Positions 1 to 5,344 of a DNA stretch of 5,344 nt are shown here, piece after piece. The notes beneath the pieces are model-generated. The model made no database searches, was not told the DNA's origin, and worked only from the letters and a program-made list of their open reading frames with translations. Each line of letters opens with the position of its first letter. The stretch's first letter is position 1. The position numbers and the translations under genes are program-made. This stretch comes from Gammaproteobacteria bacterium (lineage in GTDB: Bacteria > Pseudomonadota > Gammaproteobacteria > Methylococcales > UBA2780), in the NCBI GenBank assembly GCA_003646305.1, contig QNFJ01000158.1, positions 1 through 5,344 of the forward strand. The letters run 5' to 3'.

Positions 1-575
1 CCACCCTCGCCTGTTGTAAGCGTTTTGGTGCCATGAAATGAGAATGCACCAAACTTGCCCATCGAACCAGCGCGTTTGCCATGGTAGATAGAACCAATCG
101 CTTCGGCAGCATCCTCAATAACTGGGATTCCATATTTTTCACCAATGGCAAGAAGTTTATCCATCTCACAAAGGTTACCGTACAAATGGACAGCAATAAT
201 TGCCTTGGTGCGAGGGGTAATCGCCTGTTCGACTAACTCCGGGGCAAGACACCAGGAATCGGCAAGAATATCGACAAAGATCGGTTTCGCTCCCAAGTGA
301 ACTATCGGTGAGGCCGTAGCAATCCAATTGGTGTCGGCCATAATTACCTCATCACCTGGCCCAATATTCAGCGCGGCCATGCCCATATGCAATGCGCCCG
401 TGCAGCTTGATGTGGCAATTGCGTATTTGACACCCAAGTGTGCTTTGAATGCCTCTTCAAAACGGTTGATGTACTCGTAACATTTTTCTCCCCAACCATT
501 AGCCGCCGCATCGGTTGCATAGCTAATCTCTAGCTCAGTTATCGATGGTTTAGTGTAGTGGATACGTGGCTTCAT
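1..575 (-). CDS. DegT/DnrJ/EryC1/StrS-family sugar aminotransferase (3' end outside window)
   Basis: PLP-dependent enzyme expected to transfer an amino group, usually from glutamate, to a keto-sugar nucleotide in the cytoplasm. Only the first 191 codons are visible; the family is usually about 360-400 residues, so the C-terminal half lies beyond position 1. The fold is clear: an N-terminal segment with NGWGEK (26-31), a phosphate-binding loop TSSCTGALH (55-63), the PLP-ring aspartate in VIEDAAEAIGS (D155) and the Schiff-base lysine in SFHGTKTLTTGEGG (K184). The lysine separates it from RfbH/ColD-type dehydrases, which have histidine there. The ATG overlaps the previous gene's TGA (ATGA) and has GGAG five bases upstream (581-584), which fixes the start. 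The DAAEA motif recalls perosamine- and viosamine-type C4 aminotransferases. As last visible gene of the CDP-sugar operon it probably aminates the 4-keto sugar; the exact substrate is inference. Confidence 0.93.
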   Translation of the reverse strand, partial: MKPRIHYTKPSITELEISYATDAAANGWGEKCYEYINRFEEAFKAHLGVKYAIATSSCTGALHMGMAALNIGPGDEVIMADTNWIATASPIVHLGAKPIFVDILADSWCLAPELVEQAITPRTKAIIAVHLYGNLCEMDKLLAIGEKYGIPVIEDAAEAIGSIYHGKRAGSMGKFGAFSFHGTKTLTTGEG

Positions 576-1795
576 ACGATCTCCAGTTGCGGCACCACCG
601 TAACGAATTTCGTACCAAGCTCAGCCAATCGAGCGTTTTGCTGTTTAACCTCGGCGGCTATATTCCAGGGCAAGATTAGCAAATAGTCGGGACGCTGTTC
701 GAGAAGCACTGCTGGCGCAAGGATTGGGATATGGCTGCCTGGCATGAACTTGCCTTGTTTAGAAGCGGCGGCATCACAAACAAAAGGTAGCAGGTCAGGC
801 TTTACCCCAGCATAATTCAGGAGTGTGTTTCCCTTGGCAGCTGCGCCGTAAGCAGCCACGGTCTTGCCCGTACGCTTTTGTTCTATCAGGAATGTCAAAA
901 GATCGTCCTTGATCCGATCCGCCTTGGCCTGAAACTGCTGATACACTACCAGTGTTTGCAGACCCTGCTTCGCTTCTTCAGCCAGCATCGCATTGACGGC
1001 GGGTAAAACTTGGCGTGTTTCTTCGATATGACCACCAAAAACCCGCAAGCTACCACCATGGGTAGACAATTCTTCGACATTCCATACACGCAAACCAGCT
1101 TTTCTGAAGATGCGCTCGACAGTGTAAAGTGACAGGTAGGAAAAGTGCTCGTGATAAATGGTGTCAAACTGAGTGTGCTCAAGCAGCCTCATCAGGTGAG
1201 GGAATTCCAGCGTGATTGTTCCACTGGGTTTGAGCGCAGATTTCATGCCTCGGGTAAAATCGTTGATGTCTGGAACATGGGCATAAACGTTGTTACCAGC
1301 AATGAGATCGGCCTGTTTACCTGTGGCAGAAAGCTGTAGGCCAAGTTGCTCACCAAAGAATTCTCGCATGACAGGAATATCAAGCTTTTCGGCAGCAGCC
1401 GCAGTACTGTCCGTAGGTTCTATGCCAAGACAGGGAATACCCGCTGCTACGAAATTTTTAAGAAGATAACCATCGTTGGAAGCAATCTCAATAACCAAGC
1501 TGTCACCAGTGAGTCCCAGCTCTTCAGTCATTTTTTCTGCATATCTGGCCGCATGCGACAGCCAACCGCTTGAAGTACTGGAAAAATAAGCGTAGTCGGA
1601 ACTGAACAGTTCGTCAGCCTGAGCGTAATCCTCAGTCTGCACCAGCCAGCACTGTGTACAGACCAGCACTCGCAATGGAAAATATTTCTCTGGTGCATGC
1701 AATGTTTCTGCAGTGAGATAAGCGTTGGAAGGAGGAGCTGCCCCCAAATCCACCAATGGCACGGTTAACTCTGCCTGGCAATGACGACACTTCAT
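572..1795 (-). CDS. Three-domain SAM-dependent sugar C-methyltransferase (TylC3/Tcab9-like)
   Basis: Predicted to put a methyl group on a ring carbon, by analogy C3, of a 4-keto-6-deoxyhexose nucleotide. At 407 residues it matches the family's full length and three-part layout. The N-terminal zinc module has four cysteines, C3, C6, C46 and C49, in two CxxC pairs. The central Rossmann domain carries the SAM loop EIASNDG (103-109). H173 in NNVYAHVPD and Y214, E216 and H217 in YHEHF sit where I recall the catalytic residues of Tcab9, with a constant offset of eight that also fits the cysteines. The C-terminal domain has AYGAAAKGNTLLN (315-327). The ATG overlaps the epimerase TGA (ATGA), with AGGGA at 1804-1808 eight bases upstream. 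Known relatives act on dTDP-sugars. Here the two upstream genes make a CDP-sugar, so a CDP-linked substrate is likely but unproven. The family is firm; regiochemistry is inferred. Confidence 0.93.
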   Translation of the reverse strand: MKCRHCQAELTVPLVDLGAAPPSNAYLTAETLHAPEKYFPLRVLVCTQCWLVQTEDYAQADELFSSDYAYFSSTSSGWLSHAARYAEKMTEELGLTGDSLVIEIASNDGYLLKNFVAAGIPCLGIEPTDSTAAAAEKLDIPVMREFFGEQLGLQLSATGKQADLIAGNNVYAHVPDINDFTRGMKSALKPSGTITLEFPHLMRLLEHTQFDTIYHEHFSYLSLYTVERIFRKAGLRVWNVEELSTHGGSLRVFGGHIEETRQVLPAVNAMLAEEAKQGLQTLVVYQQFQAKADRIKDDLLTFLIEQKRTGKTVAAYGAAAKGNTLLNYAGVKPDLLPFVCDAAASKQGKFMPGSHIPILAPAVLLEQRPDYLLILPWNIAAEVKQQNARLAELGTKFVTVVPQLEIV

Positions 1796-2352
1796 ACGAT
1801 GATTCCCTGAAAATTCTGTTCAATCAGTTTATGGTTGCGATCTCTTTCCGAAATTTCGGAGGTAGCAAGTGGCCAACCAATATCGAGCTTTGGGTCGGCA
1901 ACATTTAACGCACCCTCTGATTCCGGACAATAAGGTGCTGTGTGCAGATAAAGCAGTTCGCAATCTTCAGTCATTGCCTGAAACCCATGTGCAAAACCTT
2001 CCGGAATAAGCAAGCTCTTACGGTTGGAGTCGGATAGGACTTCTCCATACCATTGCAGAAAGGTAGCCGATCCTTTCCGAAGATCCACTGCCACATCCCA
2101 TATCTCACCTTTCAAACAACTCACGAGTTTTGTTTCGGCATGCGGTGAATGCTGAAAATGCAGACCACGAACTGCGCCTTTTCTATGTGTAAGCGTCTGG
2201 TTGATTTGGGCTATTGGTTTATTTATACCCGCTCCGGCGAATGCCTCAGCGCAATAGAATCGCGACAAGAAACCACGCTGATCTTCTATCGCCTTTCGCT
2301 GTACCAACATCAATCCGGTTAGGGGAGTCGAAATAAAATCGAAGCGCGACAT
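1792..2352 (-). CDS. rfbC: RfbC/RmlC-family 4-keto-6-deoxyhexose 3,5- (or 5-) epimerase
   Basis: Cupin-fold epimerase of the dTDP-4-dehydrorhamnose 3,5-epimerase family, 186 residues, the usual length. It inverts C5 and/or C3 next to the keto group of a 4-keto-6-deoxyhexose nucleotide. The active-site set is present: H65 in VRGLHFQ, K75 in ETKLVSC, the IPEGFAHGF strand (116-124), Y135 and Y141 in LYLHTAPYCPE, and D171 in the SERD segment that pairs with the histidine. These positions match Salmonella RmlC with an offset of about two. The gene starts two bases after the rfbG stop; its Shine-Dalgarno is weak (AAGG, 14 bases upstream), so coupling to rfbG translation is likely. No rmlA, rmlB or rmlD is visible, and the neighbours make a CDP-sugar. 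It therefore probably serves that pathway rather than rhamnose, like the C5 epimerase of ascarylose synthesis. The symbol reflects family, not proven substrate. Confidence 0.9.
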   Translation of the reverse strand: MSRFDFISTPLTGLMLVQRKAIEDQRGFLSRFYCAEAFAGAGINKPIAQINQTLTHRKGAVRGLHFQHSPHAETKLVSCLKGEIWDVAVDLRKGSATFLQWYGEVLSDSNRKSLLIPEGFAHGFQAMTEDCELLYLHTAPYCPESEGALNVADPKLDIGWPLATSEISERDRNHKLIEQNFQGIIV

Positions 2353-2354
2353 GA

Positions 2355-3419
2355 CTAATCGTTTTGCCTTAAAGATTGGTAGTTGGTTATTTGCGCCAAT
2401 GTAACTGAGCGCATATCGTCGTCTTTACGCCATGCATCATGCCAGCCAAGCGTTTCGCGCAAGGCTGTTTCGAGTCGGAAGCGTGGCTGCCAACTCAAGC
2501 GATCATGTGCTTTGCTACTATCCAGTTTGAGATAGTGTGCTTCGTGCGGCTGTGGTTTTTCATCGCATTTCCAACTTACGTTACTACGTATTTCCGACAA
2601 TCGTTCGACTATCCATTGTACAGAACGCGCATCTTCATCTACAGGGCCAAAATTCCAAGCCTCCGCAAAGGCTGCGCCCTCAACATGGAGCTTTTCGGCC
2701 AACATCAAATAACCCGATAGCGGCTCTAGTACATGTTGCCAAGGTCGCGTAGATTGTGGCGAACGAATCATCAATGTTTCTTCTGCATCCATCGCACAGA
2801 GAAAATCAGGAATAAGCCGATCTGCTGCCCAGTCACCACCCCCAATCACATTGCCAGCCCGAGCACTCGCCAATGAGACACCGCTAGATTCCAGGAACGA
2901 GCGCCGATATGCAGCGGTCACCAGCTCGGCACAACCTTTGCTGCTCGGATACGGATCGAAACCACCCATCGCTTCACTCTCGCGGTAGCCCCATACCCAT
3001 TCACGGTTGTCATAACATTTATCTGTAGTGACATTCACCACAGCTTTTACGCTAGGCGTGGCACGTATTGCCTCAAGTAAATGCACCACACCCATCACAT
3101 TTACCGCATAAGTTTCCACAGGTTGCTCGTATGAATAGCGCACTAGCGGCTGAGCGGCAAGATGGAAGACTATTTCAGGGTTTGCTGCCCGCATCGCATG
3201 ACGAAGTTTGTCCGCATCGCGGATGTCGGCAATTTCACTGCTCGCCATGCATTTTTCGACTTCAGCTACTGAAAAAAGATTAGGCTCAGACGGTGGGTTT
3301 AATGCGTAACCATGAACTTCTGCACCCATATCTTGCAACCATAATGACAGCCAGCCACCTTTAAATCCGGTATGTCCGGTTAAAAATACGCGCCTACCAC
3401 GCCAGAAATCTGGATTCAC
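2355..3419 (-). CDS. rfbG: CDP-glucose 4,6-dehydratase
   Basis: NAD-dependent short-chain dehydrogenase/reductase enzyme that turns CDP-D-glucose into CDP-4-keto-6-deoxy-D-glucose, the branch-point precursor of CDP-deoxysugars. Counting from the chosen start (354 residues) it shows the NAD loop TGHTGFKG (14-21), HLAAQPLVR, the catalytic TTDKC with D133 and K134, YDNREWVWGYRE, and Y157/K161 of the YPSSK motif. RAGNVIGGGDWA, RPWQHVLEP and PHEAHYLKLD are strongly diagnostic of RfbG rather than RmlB. Two GTG codons compete. The one at 3419 makes a GTGA overlap with the rfbF stop and lies eight bases from GGAAG; the one at 3425 gives 356 residues but only a two-base spacer, so I prefer 3419. It follows its substrate-supplying partner rfbF directly. 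Identification is very secure; the exact start is less so. Confidence 0.96.
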   Translation of the reverse strand: MNPDFWRGRRVFLTGHTGFKGGWLSLWLQDMGAEVHGYALNPPSEPNLFSVAEVEKCMASSEIADIRDADKLRHAMRAANPEIVFHLAAQPLVRYSYEQPVETYAVNVMGVVHLLEAIRATPSVKAVVNVTTDKCYDNREWVWGYRESEAMGGFDPYPSSKGCAELVTAAYRRSFLESSGVSLASARAGNVIGGGDWAADRLIPDFLCAMDAEETLMIRSPQSTRPWQHVLEPLSGYLMLAEKLHVEGAAFAEAWNFGPVDEDARSVQWIVERLSEIRSNVSWKCDEKPQPHEAHYLKLDSSKAHDRLSWQPRFRLETALRETLGWHDAWRKDDDMRSVTLAQITNYQSLRQND

Positions 3420-4189
3420 TTCCACGTCTTCCAGAGAGCCTTACCGCTAACCCAAAGCTCTTCAAGATGATTTTTATCACGCAACGTGTCCATTGGCTGC
3501 CAAAAACCATCGTGCTCAAAGGCCATCAATTCACCTTGTTCCGCAAGCTGACTGAGAGGGTCACCTTCCCAGGAGGTCATGTCATCTGCAATGAGTTCCA
3601 GACAATCCGCCGACAGCACAAAAAAACCACCATTAATCCAGCCTCCATCTCCTTGTGGTTTTTCAATAAAGCCGCGTACTGCCGCGCCTTCCATGCTCAA
3701 CGCACCGTAACGACCTGGCGGCTGAACCGCTGTAACTGTTGCACGTTTTCTATGATTATTGTGGAAATCAATCAGTGCTCCAATATCTATATCTGCCACG
3801 CCATCACCGTAGGTGAAACAGAATGCCTCTTCGTCCTTCAAATAACTTGCAACACGCTTTAAGCGGCCACCCGTAAGTGTATTTTCTCCTGTATCAACCA
3901 ATGTCACGCGCCACGGCTCGGCATTGCGTTGGAGCACTTCCATTTTATTGTTTTCCATATCAAACGTTACGTCAGACATATGCAAAAAATAGTTAGCAAA
4001 ATATTCTTTGATAATGTATCCCTTGTAGCCGCAGCAGATCACAAAATCATTCACGCCATAAGCTGAATAGATTTTCATGATGTGCCAGAGAATTGGCATG
4101 CCTCCGATTTCCACCATAGGTTTGGGACGAACGGATGTTTCTTCGCTAATTCTCGTCCCCAACCCTCCTGCAAGGATAACTGCTTTCAT
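3416..4189 (-). CDS. rfbF: Glucose-1-phosphate cytidylyltransferase
   Basis: Makes CDP-glucose and pyrophosphate from CTP and alpha-D-glucose 1-phosphate, the committing step into CDP-deoxysugar synthesis. The 257 residues equal the usual length of RfbF. The nucleotidyltransferase signature LAGGLGTRISEET (6-18) is followed by RPKPMVEIGG with K23, as expected for CTP and sugar-phosphate binding. YGDGVADI carries the metal-binding aspartate (D129), and FWQPMDTLRDKNHLEELW near the C terminus carries a second (D234). GFIEKP and WINGGFFV are further family marks. The ATG has a strong AGAGG five bases upstream. It is the first intact gene of the operon and overlaps rfbG by four bases at the preferred start. 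A candidate promoter lies 56-84 bases upstream. The closest alternative would be another hexose-1-phosphate nucleotidyltransferase, but pairing with rfbG makes RfbF nearly certain. Confidence 0.97.
   Translation of the reverse strand: MKAVILAGGLGTRISEETSVRPKPMVEIGGMPILWHIMKIYSAYGVNDFVICCGYKGYIIKEYFANYFLHMSDVTFDMENNKMEVLQRNAEPWRVTLVDTGENTLTGGRLKRVASYLKDEEAFCFTYGDGVADIDIGALIDFHNNHRKRATVTAVQPPGRYGALSMEGAAVRGFIEKPQGDGGWINGGFFVLSADCLELIADDMTSWEGDPLSQLAEQGELMAFEHDGFWQPMDTLRDKNHLEELWVSGKALWKTWK
3428..3432 (-). promoter_or_regulatory. Ribosome binding site deciding the rfbG start
   Basis: GGAAG on the minus strand, inside the last codons of rfbF. It lies eight bases before the GTG at 3419 but only two before the GTG at 3425, which favours the downstream start and the four-base GTGA overlap. 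Confidence 0.5.
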
Positions 4190-4190
4190 T

Positions 4191-4346
4191 TCAACCTCTA
4201 CTCACGAATTTTTGACAAACCAGCGCATACCTATTTCCAGCTGAATTATCCCGCATAAACTGATCCTTGTCGGCACTCCTTTCCTGCCTGAATTCCCAAT
4301 ACTCCATCTTCAAGAAACTCACTCTCACAATAGTTAATTTTGACAT
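4191..4346 (-). CDS. Possible 51-codon ORF or 3' remnant of a lost gene, function unknown
   Basis: Unrecognised. An ATG at 4346 opens a 51-residue frame beginning MSKLTIVRV and ending LVCQKFVSRG. It is rich in charged and aromatic residues, with no signal peptide or membrane segment. Its TGA is one base from the rfbF ATG, the spacing of a genuine upstream cistron. The same frame is open from the hipA stop at 4374-4376 right through, with no stop codon in the 60 codons from 4373 to 4194, and the ATG lacks a convincing ribosome binding site (only TAGG, nine bases upstream). That suggests the 3' end of a truncated gene more than a complete small protein. It might be the missing C terminus of the methyltransferase cut at 4855-4866, but nothing in the residues proves this. 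It could also be a chance open frame. Confidence 0.3.
   Translation of the reverse strand: MSKLTIVRVSFLKMEYWEFRQERSADKDQFMRDNSAGNRYALVCQKFVSRG
4195..4199 (-). promoter_or_regulatory. Strong ribosome binding site of rfbF
   Basis: AGAGG on the minus strand, five bases before the rfbF ATG. It falls within the final codons of the small upstream ORF, whose stop is one base from the ATG. This layout would allow both independent initiation and coupling. Confidence 0.7.
4245..4273 (-). promoter_or_regulatory. Candidate sigma70 promoter for the rfbFG operon
   Basis: On the minus strand, CCGACA (4268-4273, four of six matches to TTGACA) and GATAAT (4245-4250, five of six to TATAAT) are separated by 17 bases. 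It would start transcription roughly 50 bases before rfbF. It is found by eye and lies inside a stretch that may once have been coding, so it could be chance. Transcription could also enter from upstream. Confidence 0.3.
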
Positions 4347-4373
4347 ACTAGCTAACCTACGAGCAACTGGATC

Positions 4374-4859
4374 TCATGCCATCAAAACAGCTAAATGCTC
4401 CAGCAATTTTCTTTTTTGTCCGTTCGTTTCATTTTTGAGTCGTTTTATTACCATTTCCAGCACTTGGCTTAAAGAGCTCTCACACTCATCATAAAGCTGG
4501 TTGGCTGTTTTGTTTGTCAATTCACAACTATTAACTCCCAAACGAATCAAATACTTTCTTGTCCTCCACTTCTTGCTCCCCAGCAGGGTTAAAGCTGAAA
4601 CATCATCTGCAATATAGGCCGTGGTGCTGACAACGTCAGAAGCTGGTGCTAGCCGAATATGCTCAACATCTTCATAAATCAGACCGAAGTTCTTTAGATG
4701 CGCATCGCCATTCTGCAATCTATTATTTAACACAACCATCTTGAAAAACTGTTGCAATGAGCTGTTTTTATAACCCGCCGCACTAAATAGCTTGATACTT
4801 TTTGCCACTTGCTCATAGCTACCTACATACTTGTCATCCCGCTGTTTTGCCTGCCTCGA
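4374..4859 (-). pseudogene. HipA-like kinase, 5'-truncated remnant
   Basis: C-terminal part of a HipA-family Ser/Thr kinase, normally the toxin of a HipBA toxin-antitoxin pair and about 420-440 residues long. About 161 residues remain in frame, starting near RQAKQRDDKYVGSYEQVAK. Counted from the serine codon at 4859, NGDAHLKNFGL (50-60) holds the catalytic aspartate D52 and metal ligand N57, and D75 follows in APASDVVST. The 5- and 23-residue spacings match D309, N314 and D332 of E. coli HipA. The region equivalent to roughly the first 257 residues, including the nucleotide-binding lobe, is missing, and no hipB-like gene is visible. The usual tyrosine before DVV is serine here. The C terminus looks natural. 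A GTG at 4808 could restart translation, but the product would lack the N lobe, so no kinase activity is expected. Upstream the frame runs into methyltransferase sequence. Confidence 0.85.
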
Positions 4860-5226
4860 TCGATTCGGGCATCAAATCAGAGGCATGCACCTTATCTGCT
4901 CCTGGGAACTTAGCCAAGTGACGGGTCAATCGACCATATCCCGATGCGAATTCAAGAAAAGAGTCACAACTAGTTAGATGGTACTCAAGCTTTTCCAACA
5001 CAACCATTAACTCATACATCGTACGCCAACCATCGGCGAAATAATCTCTTAACGGATTAGTGCTTGTCGGGTGTTCATAAACAAACCTAAAAATCTCATC
5101 ATTTGGGTGAATTTCACAATTTACACCTATCCATGGCTCAAAGGAATCCTTCCCTTTCTCTCTCTCATTAAGGTTGTGATTTTCCAACAAACTATCTAAT
5201 TCTTTATTTCTTTTCACTATTACCAA
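4834..5226 (-). pseudogene. Class I SAM-dependent methyltransferase, 3'-truncated
   Basis: The open frame gives up to 130 residues. The N-terminal segment includes FEPWIGVNCEIHP (29-41). SAM motif I is FLEFASGYGRLTRHL (90-104), and the acidic motif after the second strand is VHASDLMPESI (113-123, D117). The rest of the Rossmann fold is absent, and a full protein should be about 250 residues or more. The last six residues, AGKTAG, are read from hipA DNA in the wrong frame, so homology ends near 4855-4866. The first possible start is TTG at 5226, but its AGAGG is one base away; GTG at 5217 has a ten-base spacer and fits better. The native substrate is unknown; such genes occur in glycan loci. 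Base composition is lower in GC than the rfb operon. A broken gene is far more likely than a functional mini-methyltransferase. Confidence 0.75.
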
Positions 5227-5344
5227 ACCTCTTCATACTTCATTTTATGGCGTATAACATGCAAATTATGTTGCTGTAAATAACTACAACCTTTGAACTG
5301 GCAAGCGACTACTGATCACCTAACGAACGAGCCTAGTCACGCGA
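5227..5344. other. Non-coding, AT-rich flank
   Basis: No open frame with coding character on either strand. A short inverted repeat (AACAT, seven-base loop, ATGTT) lies at about 5257-5273. No RNA gene, terminator or insertion-sequence end could be recognised. The region continues past the window edge. Confidence 0.5.
5251..5280 (-). promoter_or_regulatory. Weak promoter candidate upstream of the broken methyltransferase
   Basis: On the minus strand TTTACA (5275-5280, five of six matches) is followed after 18 bases by TATACG (5251-5256, four of six). The surrounding DNA is AT-rich, which raises the odds of a chance match. If active it would drive the methyltransferase remnant and possibly read through to rfbF. 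Confidence 0.25.

Noticed and set aside
946..1182. 78-codon minus-strand open frame inside the C-methyltransferase.
   Set aside because: It lies wholly within a full-length conserved gene in another frame, has no ribosome binding site that I can see, and resembles no known protein.
1145..1573. Two plus-strand open frames of 64 and 75 codons opposite the C-methyltransferase.
   Set aside because: Antisense shadows of a conserved gene with no family features.
1792..2352. Epimerase as part of a dTDP-rhamnose pathway.
   Set aside because: No rmlA, rmlB or rmlD is in the window, and the gene is embedded between CDP-glucose dehydratase and a C-methyltransferase, so a CDP-sugar role is more likely.
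2439..2752. Overlapping plus-strand open frames of 93 and 71 codons opposite rfbG.
   Set aside because: They overlap each other in different frames and lie opposite conserved RfbG motifs, so they are shadows.
3467..3862. 131-codon plus-strand open frame opposite rfbF.
   Set aside because: Long by chance only; rfbF on the other strand is complete and carries all family motifs, and this frame has no recognisable domain.
4267..4494. 75-codon plus-strand frame opposite the end of hipA and the intergenic stretch.
   Set aside because: Its residues mirror antisense HipA sequence in the hipA part, and no ribosome binding site or homology supports it.
5318..5324. GTTAGGT on the minus strand fits the integron attC core consensus GTTRRRY, and a toxin-like gene lies nearby.
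   Set aside because: The partner core would lie outside the window, no hairpin arms can be seen, and a seven-base degenerate match is expected by chance about once in four such flanks.
1..5344. CRISPR array, tRNA, rRNA, complete insertion sequence or rho-independent terminator.
   Set aside because: Looked for on both strands; no spaced direct repeats, cloverleaf, transposase frame or GC-rich hairpin followed by a T run was found by eye.

Overview
The window is one strand of a bacterial surface-polysaccharide (O-antigen or similar) locus. Every gene supported here is on the minus strand, so transcription runs from high to low coordinates. The gene families (RfbF, RfbG, RfbC-like epimerase, C-methyltransferase, DegT-type aminotransferase, HipA), the roughly balanced base composition and the Shine-Dalgarno sequences suggest a Gram-negative proteobacterium. 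The sequence does not let me name a genus.

Layout from 5344 down to 1. Positions 5344-5227 are AT-rich non-coding DNA with one weak promoter candidate. Positions 5226-4834 hold the 5' part of a SAM-dependent methyltransferase gene, cut off soon after its SAM-binding region. It fuses near 4855-4866 to the 3' part of a hipA-like kinase gene (about 4859-4374). Both are remnants. Positions 4373-4191 stay open in the hipA frame, with a possible 51-codon ORF of unknown function that stops one base before rfbF. This stretch also holds a candidate promoter for the operon below.

Positions 4189-1 are a very compact operon: rfbF (glucose-1-phosphate cytidylyltransferase), rfbG (CDP-glucose 4,6-dehydratase), an RfbC/RmlC-family sugar epimerase, a three-domain sugar C-methyltransferase of the TylC3/Tcab9 type, and a PLP-dependent sugar aminotransferase cut by the window edge. 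Neighbours overlap by 4 bases (GTGA or ATGA) or are 2 bases apart, so translational coupling is likely.

Taken together (inference), glucose-1-phosphate would become CDP-glucose and then CDP-4-keto-6-deoxyglucose. That intermediate could then be C-methylated (by analogy at C3), epimerised at C5 and/or C3, and aminated (probably at C4), giving a CDP-activated branched amino-deoxysugar for a surface glycan. The aminotransferase keeps the PLP-binding lysine, so it is not the RfbH/ColD-type dehydrase that usually follows rfbG in 3,6-dideoxyhexose pathways. The upstream methyltransferase/HipA scar suggests that the operon border was rearranged, as is common at O-antigen loci.
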